A stretch of DNA of 64,000 nucleotides from Nocardioides albus (GCF_014648255.1 NZ_BMQT01000008.1:62001-126000); one strand, 5' to 3'; counted from the stretch's first letter, positions 32,652-41,929 are shown. Numbers and translations are program-made. Notes: generated by a model not told the origin, from the sequence alone.

Positions 32652-34003
32652 GCCAACGCTTCCCGCTCCCGGCCGCGCAGCACCCGCTCGCCGCCCGTCT
32701 CCTCGCCGACGCTGCCGCGATCGGTGAGGCGATCGAACGGTTCGGGTCGCCGCTCCACGTGGTATTCCCCCAGGTCATGGCCGAGAACGCCGCGGTGCTT
32801 GCGGGCGTGCTCCGGCGCCACGGCGTGCCGTACGGCATCTACTACGCGCACAAGGTGAACGCCTCGATCCGGCTCCTCGCCCAGGCCCGCGTCGCCGGGC
32901 TCGGCGCGGACGTCGCCTCCGCGGCCGAGCTCGACCAGGCCCTGGCCGCGGGTTTCGCGCCGGACCGGATCGAGGCGACAGGTCCGAAGTCGCCGGCGTT
33001 CATCGAGCGGATCGCCGCGCTCGGGGTGACCGTCAACGCCGACGACCTGTGGGAGCTCGACCGGCTCGCCGCCGCCGCGCCGGCCGGCAGCACCGTCCCG
33101 GTCCTGCTGCGACTCTCCGGCTTCGCCTCGCCGGCGGTGCCGCAGTCGCGGTTCGGCATCGATCTCGCGGACACCGACGCCGCCCTCGAGACCGTACGCC
33201 GCGCCCCCGGACTCGAGCTGCGTGGCGTCGCGTTCCACCTCGACACGGCCGACCCGGCCGCCCGGGTGGATGCGCTGACCGAGTCGATGACGGTCGTGGC
33301 CGCTGCGCACCAGAAGGGCCTGCGGCCCTCGGTGATCGACATCGGCGGTGGGTTCCGCCAGCGCTTCGTCGATGATCCGAAGCCATTTCAGAGATATGCG
33401 CAGGCCCTCGCCGCCGCGGGTTCGAGCGAGCTGGTCTGGTCCGGCCACGACGTGGGTGCTCCGGCGGCGCACAAGTACGGCAACCACCATCCCTCCACCG
33501 AGGTGCTCGAGCGGTTCCTGATGGCCGAGGTCGAGCATCGGCCGGTCGCCGACGTGCTGCGCGAGTGCATGCTCACGCTCTGGATCGAGCCGGGCAAGGC
33601 GCTGGTCGACCACGCCGGGATCACCCTGGCCACAGTGCTCTACCGCAAGCGGGCGGCGGGTCGCGACCTGGTCGTGGTCGACCTGTCTCGCAACCAGGTC
33701 ACCCCGGCCGACCAGGAGGTCCTGCTCGACCCGGTGCTCGTCGGCGGCCGTGGCGAACCGCCGGACGATGGAGTGTTCCTGGCCGGACGGCTCTGCCTCG
33801 AGTCCGACCTGATCAGCCGCCGGAAGGTCTTCCTCGACGCCCAGCCGGGCAGCGGCGACGTACTCGCGTTCGTGAACACCGCCGCCTATCAGATGGACCT
33901 GTCGGCGTCCGCGGCGGCCGGGCATCCGCCGCCGGCGAAGGTCGCGGCGGTCCTGGAGGGGGATCGGTTCACCTTCGTCCTCGATGACATCCACGGGAGC
34001 TGA
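32648..34003 (+). CDS. Fold-type III PLP decarboxylase (Y4yA-like)
   Basis: A 451-residue alanine-racemase-fold decarboxylase of the diaminopimelate/ornithine decarboxylase superfamily. PLP lysine in YYAHKVNAS, GVAFHLDT, phosphate-binding IDIGGGFRQRF, WIEPGKALVDHAG, the CxSxD-type motif in GRLCLESDLI, and NTAAYQMDLS. All catalytic groups look intact. The combination with a cysteine synthase gene recalls Y4yA/Y4xP of rhizobia and SbnH/SbnA of staphyloferrin B synthesis. The substrate is probably a Cys/Ser-derived amino acid, which is inference. GTG start overlaps the preceding stop by 4 nt. Confidence 0.84.
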   Translation: MSQRFPLPAAQHPLAARLLADAAAIGEAIERFGSPLHVVFPQVMAENAAVLAGVLRRHGVPYGIYYAHKVNASIRLLAQARVAGLGADVASAAELDQALAAGFAPDRIEATGPKSPAFIERIAALGVTVNADDLWELDRLAAAAPAGSTVPVLLRLSGFASPAVPQSRFGIDLADTDAALETVRRAPGLELRGVAFHLDTADPAARVDALTESMTVVAAAHQKGLRPSVIDIGGGFRQRFVDDPKPFQRYAQALAAAGSSELVWSGHDVGAPAAHKYGNHHPSTEVLERFLMAEVEHRPVADVLRECMLTLWIEPGKALVDHAGITLATVLYRKRAAGRDLVVVDLSRNQVTPADQEVLLDPVLVGGRGEPPDDGVFLAGRLCLESDLISRRKVFLDAQPGSGDVLAFVNTAAYQMDLSASAAAGHPPPAKVAAVLEGDRFTFVLDDIHGS

Positions 34004-34005
34004 CC

Positions 34006-35286
34006 ATGCGATACGACAGCGTGCTCGACATGATCGGTGATACTCCGCTGCTGCGGCTCGATCCGGGCGCCCACGGTGTGCCCGAGGCCGAGATCTTCCT
34101 CAAGCTGGAGTCGGCGAACCCGTTCGGCTCGGTCAAGGACCGCGTCGCCTGGGGGCTGCTGCGCGACCACATCGACACGATCGTGGAGGAGGAGCAGGTC
34201 GTCCTGGAGGCGTCGAGCGGCAACACCGCGAAGGCGCTCCAGATCATCGCCTCGATGCACGGGGTCGGGTTCCGTGCCTTCACCAACCGGGTCCGCGTGC
34301 GCGAGGTCCGCGAGATGCTGACGCTGCTGGGGGCCGAGGTGACCGAGATGCCCGGCCTCTCGGAGTGCCCGGACCCGACCGCGCCCAACGACGTGTTCGG
34401 GGTGATCGGAGACCTCATGGACGGTGAGCCCGGTCGCTACCACCACACCTCGCAATACACCAACGAGGACAACCTACGAGCCCACTACGAGCAGACCGGC
34501 CGCGAGATCTACCGTGACGCCGGGCCTGTCGATCTCCTCGTGGGCGGGCTCGGCACCACCGGCTCCACCCGAGGTGCCGCGACCTACCTGCGTGAACGCA
34601 ACCCGGAGACCGCCGTGGTCGGGGTCGTCGCCGCCGAGGGCGACTTCATCCCCGGGATCCGCTCGGCGGCGGAGATGTGGGAGGTCGGTCTCTTCGAGCC
34701 CGGCTTCTACGATGCGATCACCGCCGTCGACTCGGCCGACGCGATCACCGCCAGCCTCGAGCTCGCCACCCGGCACGGCGTACTCGCCGGGCCTACGACC
34801 GGGGCTGCCTTCGCGGCGGCTCGGGATCGGCTGCTGTCAGGTCCCGGCGGCCCGGTCACAGCCGTCGTCATCGCGTGCGACCGCATGGAGCCGTACCTCT
34901 CCTACTTCCGCCACCGCCGTCCTGACCTGTTCGGGATGGCGGCCGGCACCGCGACAGCCGAGGCGGCACCCTCGGCCACCCCCGAGGACATCGAGACGTG
35001 GATCGCCGCGGGAGAGCATGTGGTCGTCGTGGACGTACGCACGGCGCTGGCGTTCCAGGCCGGCCACATCCCGGGGGCGATCAACCTCCGCGACGACCTG
35101 CTCGAGCAGGTCATGGAGGCGGGGATGCCGTTCTCCGAGGCCTCCCGGGTGGTCTTCGCCTGCCCGACAGGTGACAGGTCGGCACGGTTCGCCGCGCGCG
35201 CGGCCGCAACCGGTCGGCGCGCCTACACCCTGGCGGGCGGCATCCTAGGCTGGCGCGACAGCGGACGCCCGCTCGCTGGAGTGTGA
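34006..35286 (+). CDS. Cysteine synthase-like enzyme fused to rhodanese
   Basis: A 426-residue two-domain protein. Residues 1-315 are a fold-type II PLP enzyme: NPFGSVKDRVA (PLP Lys), EASSGNTAKAL and VGGLGTTGSTRGA. Residues about 325-426 form a rhodanese domain with active-site Cys in VVFACPTGDRSARFAA. The fusion suggests direct handling of sulfane sulfur in making or breaking a C-S bond. It is 2 nt after the decarboxylase gene and last in the operon, followed by a terminator. Confidence 0.88.
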   Translation: MRYDSVLDMIGDTPLLRLDPGAHGVPEAEIFLKLESANPFGSVKDRVAWGLLRDHIDTIVEEEQVVLEASSGNTAKALQIIASMHGVGFRAFTNRVRVREVREMLTLLGAEVTEMPGLSECPDPTAPNDVFGVIGDLMDGEPGRYHHTSQYTNEDNLRAHYEQTGREIYRDAGPVDLLVGGLGTTGSTRGAATYLRERNPETAVVGVVAAEGDFIPGIRSAAEMWEVGLFEPGFYDAITAVDSADAITASLELATRHGVLAGPTTGAAFAAARDRLLSGPGGPVTAVVIACDRMEPYLSYFRHRRPDLFGMAAGTATAEAAPSATPEDIETWIAAGEHVVVVDVRTALAFQAGHIPGAINLRDDLLEQVMEAGMPFSEASRVVFACPTGDRSARFAARAAATGRRAYTLAGGILGWRDSGRPLAGV

Positions 35287-35294
35287 CTACCCTC

Positions 35295-35338
35295 GTGTGC
35301 TGCCAAAGGTGCGCTCCAGCGCACTCCTGGCAGCACAC
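35295..35338. terminator. Long bidirectional terminator
   Basis: Outer stem GTGTGCTGCCA (35295-35305) with TGGCAGCACAC (35328-35338), a 3x3 internal loop and an inner stem GTGCGCT/AGCGCAC. It sits between the PLP operon and the convergent membrane gene. Confidence 0.75.
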
Positions 35339-35343
35339 GCCGG

Positions 35344-35916
35344 TCAGGCCACCAGCATGGTCGTCATCGCGGCCGCCATCAGGGCGTGGACCATGGCGGG
35401 GAGCCGGTGCTCGCGCGCCACAGTCGCGCGGAGCAGCCACCACAGCGTGCCGGCTGCACAGAGCACGACGAACGTCGAGTTCACCATGATCGCCCAGCCG
35501 GGAGCATCTGCGCCTGGTGCGATCGCTGCCGAGCCGCCGTGCCCGGCATGACCCTGGCCACCACCCGGATCCGTGTCCGCCACGAGCAGCGGCATCGCGG
35601 CGAGCATCCAGATCATCGCCGCGGTGAGCGCGAGATGTCCGACCAGGTCTGCCCGCCGGGTCCCATCGCTCGTGCGCCGCAGCGCGAGCAGCATCACCAG
35701 GGTCAGGACCGAGAAGAGGCCGAGCTGCGCCCACACGGCGACGTCCGAGACGATCACCCAGATCATCAGGATCATCGCGGCGCTCATCAACGCGTGGTTG
35801 AGGTGGAGAACCGTCTCTGCGGCCGATGGTGGGCAGACGACGAGGATCCAGATCCCCGCGGTGCCCGTGAGCAGGAATGCGACGGTCAGCAGGAGGTCCC
35901 ACGGAGGATCGACCAC
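35344..35916 (-). CDS. DUF5134-like membrane protein, His/Met-rich
   Basis: A 190-residue membrane protein with about five helices. Two helices carry the same motif, LNHALMSAAMILM and MVHALMAAAMTTML (H-x3-M ... M), and a loop has GQGHAGHGG. His and Met clusters in membrane helices suggest copper or heme binding. I assign DUF5134 from memory of the pattern. Its position convergent to the HMA/PLP operon hints at a shared metal theme, but co-regulation is not shown. Confidence 0.68.
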   Translation of the reverse strand: MVDPPWDLLLTVAFLLTGTAGIWILVVCPPSAAETVLHLNHALMSAAMILMIWVIVSDVAVWAQLGLFSVLTLVMLLALRRTSDGTRRADLVGHLALTAAMIWMLAAMPLLVADTDPGGGQGHAGHGGSAAIAPGADAPGWAIMVNSTFVVLCAAGTLWWLLRATVAREHRLPAMVHALMAAAMTTMLVA

Positions 35917-36034
35917 ACGTTCAAGGTAGCGTCACCGCGACCTCCCGGCAGCCGACTCCCGGCGTCGAGCAGTCTCCTCGAAGTCAGTCGTTCCGACACC
36001 CGGACCGGTCGGTCGATCGCCGGCGACGGGGAGG

Positions 36035-36054
36035 CGCCTGATCGCGCTCAGGCG
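36035..36054 (-). terminator. Small hairpin over the ptsH stop
   Basis: CGCCTGA (36035-36041) pairs with TCAGGCG (36048-36054); the stop codon lies in the stem. Possible terminator of the fru/pts transcript; no T-tract. Confidence 0.35.
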
Positions 36055-36305
36055 TCGAGATCCTGCGCGACGAGCGAAGCGACTGCCTCGACCGCGGCCT
36101 GGTCCGGGCCGGTGACCTCGACCTTGTCGCCGTTGGCGGCGCCGAGGGTCATGATCAGCAGCGACGAGGCGGCGTCGACCGGCTCGCCGCCGGGGACGGC
36201 GAGAGTGATCTCTGCGCCGAGCTCGTCGACCTTCTCGGAGATGATCGCGGCGGGGCGGGCGTGCAGGCCGACGGCGGAGCCGACGGTGACGGTCTGGGTG
36301 TGCAT
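36048..36305 (-). CDS. ptsH: Phosphocarrier protein HPr
   Basis: An 85-residue PTS phosphocarrier. His15 in GLHARPAA accepts phosphate from enzyme I; the regulatory-serine region is DAASSLLIMTLGAANGD (Ser at about 47). ATG 36305 has GAAGGAG upstream. It lies 35 nt downstream of fruA on the same strand, so it is likely the last gene of the fruR-fruK-fruA-ptsH operon. Confidence 0.95.
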   Translation of the reverse strand: MHTQTVTVGSAVGLHARPAAIISEKVDELGAEITLAVPGGEPVDAASSLLIMTLGAANGDKVEVTGPDQAAVEAVASLVAQDLDA

Positions 36306-36340
36306 GGATGCTCCTTCGGTGATGGGACGTACGGGACGGT

Positions 36341-38398
36341 TCAGCTGGTCGCGGCGGCCGGGACCGGCGCGCGACCGATGGACTTGAGGGCGATCACCGC
36401 GGCTGCGCCGACGATCACGCCGGCGGCCAGCGCGATCAGGTAGCCGAGAACGTTGGTGACGGCGAAGAGGACGAAGATGCCGCCGTGCGGTGCGCGGACG
36501 CCGACGTCGAGGAGCTGGGAGAGACCGCCCGTCACCGCGCTGCCGAGCATGATCGCCGGAATGACGCGCATCGGGTCACCCGCGGCGAACGGGATCGCTC
36601 CCTCGGTGATGAAGGAGGCGCCCAGCAACCACCCGGCCTTGCCGTTCTCCTGCTCTGCGTCGGTGAACAGCTGCGGACGTACGACCGTGGCCAGCGCCAA
36701 GGCGATCGGCGGGACCATGCCGGCGAGCATGACCGCGGCCATGATCCGCAGCTCGGGGGAGTCGGCGGCGAGCGAGGCGGCACCGACGCCGGTCGCGGCG
36801 AAGCTGTAGGCGACCTTGTTGAGCGGGCCGCCCATGTCGAAGGCCATCATCAGGCCGAGCACCGCACCGAGGGCGACGGCGCTGGTGCCGTCCAGAGCGG
36901 CGAGGCCGTCGGTGAGCCGCTCCATCAGCCAGTTGATCGGCTTGCCGAGCACCACGATCATCACCAGACCGGCCACGATCGAGGTCACCAGCGGGATCAC
37001 CAGCACGGGCATCAGGCCGCGCGCCCAGCTCGGGACGCGCCAGCGACTGACCCAGTGGGCGATCACGCCGGCCAGCACGCCGCCGGCGATCGCCCTGAGG
37101 AACCCGGTCGCGGGTGCCGCGACGCCGTCGGCGTTGACCACGCCGAACAGGTTGACGGCCAGCGCGCCCATGATGAAACCGGGAGCGATGCCGGGACGGT
37201 CTGCGATGGCGTACGCGATGTAGCCCGCCAGCGCCGGGATGAACAGCATGAACGCCGTCTTCCCGATGACGAAGAGCAGCGCGCCCAGGTAGACGGCGAG
37301 GGCGCTGTCGAAGAGAGCGTGCTCGAGACCGAGGGCCTGTACGTCGGGAAGGTTGGTCAAGGTGTTGTCGACCATGACCGCGCCGTAGACGTCGGTGATG
37401 TCGTAGCCCCCGAGCAGGAAGCTCAGTGCGATCAGCAGGCCGCCGGCAGCGACGAACGGGATCATGTAGGAGACCCCGGTCATCAGGATGCGTCGGGCCC
37501 GGCCACCCCAGCTCTCCGCGGCGGCGGTGTTCGACTCGGAAGCCTCGCTCCGGCCGGACTCGACGCGGGCGGCGCTCGGGTCCGCAGCGGCGGCGAGCGC
37601 CTCGGCGATCATCGCGTCGGCGTCGTCGATCGGACGCTTCACCCCGGAGGAGACGAGCGGCTTGCCCGCGAAGCGGCTCCGGTCACGGACGCCGACGTCG
37701 ACGGCGAAGATGGCGGCATCGGCGCGGTCGATCGTCTCGGCAGGCAACGGGGTCGCACCGGCCGAGCCCTGGGTCTCGACAGCGATCTCCACCCCGGCCC
37801 GCGCGGCCGCTGCCTGGAGCGCCTCGGCCGCCATGTAGGTGTGGGCGATGCCGGTCGGGCAGGCGGTCACCGCGACGAGGGAGCGCTTCTCCGCCGTGGC
37901 CGGAGCCGGTGCGGGCTCCGGTGTCGCGCTCTGGGCTGGGGCCGGCACGTCGCCGACCGCTTCGAGGATGGTCTGGGCGGCCTGCTCGGCCGAGTCGGTC
38001 TCCCGCAGGGTCTGTCCGAACTCGGGCCGGGCAAGCGCGCGGGCCAGCTTGGTCAGGATGGTCAGATGCGTGGCGTCACCACCCGCGGGTGCGCCGATCA
38101 GGAAGGCGAGGTCCGCGGGGCCGTCCTTGCCGCCGAAGTCGACCGGCGGCGAGAGCCGGGCGAAAGCCACCACGGGCTCATCCACCCCGGACGTACGGCA
38201 GTGCGGGATCGCTAGACCACCGGGCAGTCCGGTGGCGGAGACCTCTTCGCGGGCCAGGGCGTCGGCGACGAGGGCGTCCAGGTCGGTGACCCGGCCGGCG
38301 TCCGCCACGCGCTGCGCCAGGGCGCGGATGACATCGTGCTTGTCGGGGCCGAGGTCGGCGTCGAGGGCGGCGAGCCCGGGGGTGATGAGTGCGGACAT
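36341..38398 (-). CDS. fruA: PTS fructose transporter, EIIABC fusion
   Basis: A 685-residue fructose permease that imports fructose as fructose-1-phosphate. EIIA with phospho-His66 (AIPHCRTSG), an Ala/Pro linker, EIIB with phospho-Cys180 (VTACPTGIAHTYMAAEAL), then EIIC with about eight to ten membrane helices (MTGVSYMIPFVAAGGLLIALSFLLGG at its start; FDMGGPLNKVAY near the substrate region). Its ATG shares one base with the fruK stop. Confidence 0.95.
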   Translation of the reverse strand: MSALITPGLAALDADLGPDKHDVIRALAQRVADAGRVTDLDALVADALAREEVSATGLPGGLAIPHCRTSGVDEPVVAFARLSPPVDFGGKDGPADLAFLIGAPAGGDATHLTILTKLARALARPEFGQTLRETDSAEQAAQTILEAVGDVPAPAQSATPEPAPAPATAEKRSLVAVTACPTGIAHTYMAAEALQAAAARAGVEIAVETQGSAGATPLPAETIDRADAAIFAVDVGVRDRSRFAGKPLVSSGVKRPIDDADAMIAEALAAAADPSAARVESGRSEASESNTAAAESWGGRARRILMTGVSYMIPFVAAGGLLIALSFLLGGYDITDVYGAVMVDNTLTNLPDVQALGLEHALFDSALAVYLGALLFVIGKTAFMLFIPALAGYIAYAIADRPGIAPGFIMGALAVNLFGVVNADGVAAPATGFLRAIAGGVLAGVIAHWVSRWRVPSWARGLMPVLVIPLVTSIVAGLVMIVVLGKPINWLMERLTDGLAALDGTSAVALGAVLGLMMAFDMGGPLNKVAYSFAATGVGAASLAADSPELRIMAAVMLAGMVPPIALALATVVRPQLFTDAEQENGKAGWLLGASFITEGAIPFAAGDPMRVIPAIMLGSAVTGGLSQLLDVGVRAPHGGIFVLFAVTNVLGYLIALAAGVIVGAAAVIALKSIGRAPVPAAATS

Positions 38399-39351
38399 CA
38401 GAGTCCTCCGGAGATGGGGTCGAGGTGGCGTACGGACACGAGATCCGCACGGACCTGGGGTGGGGTGGGGAGGGTCGTGCCGGGGAGGCCGGCTGCTGCA
38501 CTGCCGTACGCGACGGCGAGCCCGAGACGTTCAGGGGCAGAGAGTCCCCGCAGGTCGGCGAGGAGATAGCCGAACAGCGAGCTGTCCCCGGCACCGACCG
38601 TGCTGACGACCTCGGTGGGCGGCGGGGTGGCGTGCCAGGTGCCTTCCGCGGAGACGAGGACGGCGCCGTTTCCGCCGAGGGTCGCGAGCACGGCGGTGAC
38701 GCCGCGGTCGACCAGCGTCCGGGCTGCCGCGGCTGCGGCGGCCGGCTCGTCGAGGGAGCCGGATCCGGTGATCGAGGCCAGCTCCTCGGCGTTGGGCTTG
38801 AGCAGGTCGGGCGCGCCGGCCGGGAGTCCGGCGGCGAGCGCGTCGAGGGGTGCCTCGCTGGTGTCGACGGCGATGCGGGTGCCGGTGGTGCGGAGCGCGG
38901 TCACGACCTCGGCGTACCACCCGGACGGCGCTTCGGGCGGCAGCGACCCGGCGAGGACGACCCAGCGCGCCTGCTCGGCCTCCTTCACGAGCCGGGCTGC
39001 CAGCGCGTCGAGCAGTGCCGGGGTCGCGGTGGCGCCCGGTCCATTGAGCTTGGTGGTGGTGCCGTCGGGCTCGGTCACGGTGGTGTTGATCCGCGGCCGG
39101 CTGGCCGGTCCGACGGTGACCACATCGAGCCCGGAGGCGCGCAGCTCGGCGACCATCGGGTCGAGGTCGGGGCAGGGGAGCACCGCACGGGTCGGAACCC
39201 CTGCGGCGTACGCGGCGCCGGAGATGTTCACGCCCTTGCCGCCGGGCTGGGAGGTGGTGGTCCGGGCGCGCAGCACCTCGCCGCGGCGCAGCGGGCTGGC
39301 GAGCATCACGGTGTGGTCGATGCTCGGGTTGGCGGTCAGGGTGACGATCAT
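38398..39351 (-). CDS. fruK: 1-Phosphofructokinase
   Basis: A 317-residue PfkB-family kinase converting fructose-1-phosphate to fructose-1,6-bisphosphate. LTANPSIDHTV at the N-terminus, TSQPGGKGVNISGAAYAAG (substrate binding), and the C-terminal VSTVGAGDSSLFGYL anion hole with the catalytic Asp. It overlaps fruR by 4 nt and fruA by 1 nt, so it is part of a single operon. Confidence 0.94.
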   Translation of the reverse strand: MIVTLTANPSIDHTVMLASPLRRGEVLRARTTTSQPGGKGVNISGAAYAAGVPTRAVLPCPDLDPMVAELRASGLDVVTVGPASRPRINTTVTEPDGTTTKLNGPGATATPALLDALAARLVKEAEQARWVVLAGSLPPEAPSGWYAEVVTALRTTGTRIAVDTSEAPLDALAAGLPAGAPDLLKPNAEELASITGSGSLDEPAAAAAAARTLVDRGVTAVLATLGGNGAVLVSAEGTWHATPPPTEVVSTVGAGDSSLFGYLLADLRGLSAPERLGLAVAYGSAAAGLPGTTLPTPPQVRADLVSVRHLDPISGGL

Positions 39352-40115
39352 GCGATCAGCACCTCGAGGCCGCTCTCGCGGAGCTCGTCGGCGACGTCGT
39401 CGTCGATGTCGCTGTCGGTGACGAGGACGTCGACCTTCCCCAGCGCTGCAAAGCGCAGCGTGGTTTCGATGCCGATCTTGCTGGAGTCGGTGAGGCAGAC
39501 CACCCGGCGGGCAGCGTCGACGAGTGCGCGCTTGGTCGCGGCCTCCTCGTGGTCGGGTGTGGAGAGGCCGTGGGCCAGCGTCAGCCCGTTGGTCGCCACG
39601 AAGGCGACGTCGACCCTCAGGCGGCTCAGCGCGTCCACGGTCTCGGCTCCGACTGCAGCCTGGGTGGCGGGTCGGACCCGCCCCGGCAGCAGGTGAAGCT
39701 CGATCTGCGGGCTGCCGGCGAGCATGGCGGCGACGGGGACTGCGTGGGTCACCACGGTGAGCCGATGGTCGCGCGGCAGGACGTGGGCGAACCTGCTGGT
39801 CGTCGTGCCCGCGTCGATCGCGATGGTGCCGCCGGCGGTGGGGAGGAGCGTGAGGGCGGCTTGGGCGATGCGGTCCTTCTGCGCGGTGAAGGTCTGCTCG
39901 CGCTCGCCGAGCGCTGACTCGAGCACGGCCATGCTCTCCACCGGCACCGCGCCTCCGTGCACCCTGCGGACCAGGCCGCGTCGCTCCAACATGGAGAGGT
40001 CGCGGCGTACGGTCTCGGTGGTGACCTCGAACCGCTCTGCGATGTCGGCCACGGATATCCGCCCGCGCTCGGCGACGAGACGGGCCGTCGCGACCTGTCG
40101 CTCCTCGGCGTACAT
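39348..40115 (-). CDS. fruR: DeoR-family regulator of fructose uptake
   Basis: A 255-residue DeoR-type repressor. N-terminal HTH (RISVADIAERFEVTTETVRRDLSMLERRGLVRRVHGGA) and a sugar-phosphate-binding DeoRC domain (AIDAGTTTSRFA, LSTPDHEEAATKRALVDAA). ATG 40115 is chosen (AAGGAGG 7 nt upstream, MYAEERQ) over 40175. Fructose-1-phosphate is the likely effector. It heads the fru operon and faces ptsI across a 122-bp control region. Confidence 0.92.
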   Translation of the reverse strand: MYAEERQVATARLVAERGRISVADIAERFEVTTETVRRDLSMLERRGLVRRVHGGAVPVESMAVLESALGEREQTFTAQKDRIAQAALTLLPTAGGTIAIDAGTTTSRFAHVLPRDHRLTVVTHAVPVAAMLAGSPQIELHLLPGRVRPATQAAVGAETVDALSRLRVDVAFVATNGLTLAHGLSTPDHEEAATKRALVDAARRVVCLTDSSKIGIETTLRFAALGKVDVLVTDSDIDDDVADELRESGLEVLIA

Positions 40116-40160
40116 CCCGGCCTCCTTCATTGATCGATGTGGTTTCGAGTGGGTGTCGGG

Positions 40161-40230
40161 TCTGTGAATGCCCACATATGTTGTTTTATGTCTGAATGTG
40201 TTGACTCGTCAAGGGGTTAGGGCAGATATT
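40161..40230 (+). promoter_or_regulatory. ptsI promoter and probable FruR operator region
   Basis: TTGACT (40201-40206) and GATATT (40225-40230) with an 18-bp spacer place the start of transcription at about 40237, on the ptsI ATG. Upstream, 40163-40200 carries related repeats (TGTGAATG, ACATATGT, ATGTTG, ATGTCTG, AATGTGTTG), the AT-rich repeat style of DeoR-family operators. Confidence 0.5.
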
Positions 40231-40237
40231 TGTGGTC

Positions 40238-41917
40238 ATGGTCACGTCTCGCTCATCTGTCCTCTCCGGCACTCCGGTGGTCCCGGGGATCGTGCTGGCG
40301 CCCGTCCACGTGGTGCGGACCGAGGTCGATCCCGTCGCGCTGGAGGCTTTCGAACGCCGCGGCTTCGCCTCGCCGGAGGAGGCTCTCGCGGCCTACGAGG
40401 CGGCCGCCACCGCCGTCGCCGACGGGTACGCCCGCCGGGCCGAGAAAGCCTCCGGCGCAGCCGCCTCGGTGCTGAGCGCGAGCGCCGGCCTGGCCCGGGA
40501 CAAAGGGCTGCGGGTCGCCGTGGAGAAGCATCTGCGTGCGGGGGACAGCCTGGTCGCCTCGGTCGTGGCAGCGGTGGAGCAGTTCGCCACGCTGTTCAGC
40601 GGGATGGGCGGGCTGATGGCCGAGCGGATCACCGACCTGCGCGACATCGAGCGCCGAGTCCTCGCGCATCTCGCCGGTGAGCCCGAGCCCGGCGTCGACG
40701 TGCCCGAGGGACGGTGCGTGCTGGTCGCCGCCGACCTGGCGCCCTCCGACACCGCCGCGCTCGACTCGGCTCGCGTGGTCGCCTTGGTCGCCGAAAGGGG
40801 AGGCCCCACCAGTCACACGGCGATCATCGCCCGTCAGCTCGGCATCCCGTGTCTGGTCGGCGTGGCCGGCGCGACCGCCATCGCCGCGGGCACCCCTGTG
40901 CTGGTCGACGGCCAAGCCGGAACCGTCGACCTGGACCCGGGCCCGGACGCCGCTGCCAGTGCCGACACCGACCTCTCCCGGCGGCAGGCGGTCGCCGCCT
41001 GGACCGGACCCGGCAGCACCGCCGACGGTCACCCCGTGCCACTGCTCGCCAACGTCGCCGACGGCTCCTCGGCACGCGACGCGGCCGCCGCCGGTCAGGT
41101 CGAGGGCGTGGGCCTGTTTCGCACCGAGCTCTGCTTCCTCGACCGGCGCGAGGAGCCCACCGTGGCCGAGCAGGCCGACGTCTACGCCGAGGTGCTCACG
41201 CCCTTCGCGGGCCGCGGCCACGTCGTCGTACGCACCCTGGACGCGGGTTCCGACAAGCCGATCGCCTTCGCGACCCACGAGGGTGAGGAGAACCCGGCCC
41301 TGGGCGTACGCGGCCTGCGGCTCGCCGCCGACAACCCGGGACTCCTGGAGCGCCAGCTCGACGCCATCGCGATCGCAGCCGAGCGCACCGGAGCGGACAC
41401 CTGGGTGATGGCGCCGATGGTCGCCACCGTCCAGGAGGCCGCCGACTTCGCCGCCCTGGTCCGAGCCCGCGGTCTCAAGCCTGGCGTCATGATCGAGGTG
41501 CCGGCTGCGGCGCTGATGGCCCACCGGATGCTGGAGGTCGTCGATTTCCTCTCCATCGGCACCAACGACCTGACCCAGTACGCCATGGCCGCCGACCGGC
41601 TGGCCACCGACCTCGCCCACCTCACCGATCCCTGGCAGCCAGCGGTCCTGCAGCTCATCGCGATCACTGCCGAGGCGGGGCGTAGGGCTGGCAAGCCCGT
41701 CGGCATCTGCGGCGAGGCCGCCGCCGACCCCCTGCTCGCCCCCGTGCTCGTCGGCCTGGGCATCACCTCGCTGTCGATGGCACCCGCGGCCGTCCCCGCC
41801 GTCGGTGCCCGGCTCGAGTCCGTGACCGCCGGGTTGTGCGACGAGGCGGCCGAGGCCGCTCTCGGTGCGCTCTCCCCGCAGCAGGGCCGTGAGGCGGTCA
41901 CGAAGATCCTGGGGTGA
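40238..41917 (+). CDS. ptsI: PTS enzyme I
   Basis: A 559-residue phosphoenolpyruvate-protein phosphotransferase, the first step of the PTS. N-terminal domain starts SGTPVVPGIVLAPV; phospho-His at about 193 in ERGGPTSHTAIIARQLGIPCLVG; the C-terminal PEP-binding barrel has VGLFRTELCFLDR, VRTLDAGSDKP, EENPALGVRGLR and SIGTNDLTQYAMAADR, with Cys in GICGEAA. I use ATG 40238 because the promoter predicts a leaderless message; GTG 40232 is an alternative. Divergent from fruR. Confidence 0.95.
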   Translation: MVTSRSSVLSGTPVVPGIVLAPVHVVRTEVDPVALEAFERRGFASPEEALAAYEAAATAVADGYARRAEKASGAAASVLSASAGLARDKGLRVAVEKHLRAGDSLVASVVAAVEQFATLFSGMGGLMAERITDLRDIERRVLAHLAGEPEPGVDVPEGRCVLVAADLAPSDTAALDSARVVALVAERGGPTSHTAIIARQLGIPCLVGVAGATAIAAGTPVLVDGQAGTVDLDPGPDAAASADTDLSRRQAVAAWTGPGSTADGHPVPLLANVADGSSARDAAAAGQVEGVGLFRTELCFLDRREEPTVAEQADVYAEVLTPFAGRGHVVVRTLDAGSDKPIAFATHEGEENPALGVRGLRLAADNPGLLERQLDAIAIAAERTGADTWVMAPMVATVQEAADFAALVRARGLKPGVMIEVPAAALMAHRMLEVVDFLSIGTNDLTQYAMAADRLATDLAHLTDPWQPAVLQLIAITAEAGRRAGKPVGICGEAAADPLLAPVLVGLGITSLSMAPAAVPAVGARLESVTAGLCDEAAEAALGALSPQQGREAVTKILG

Positions 41918-41929
41918 CCTGCGATGGTG

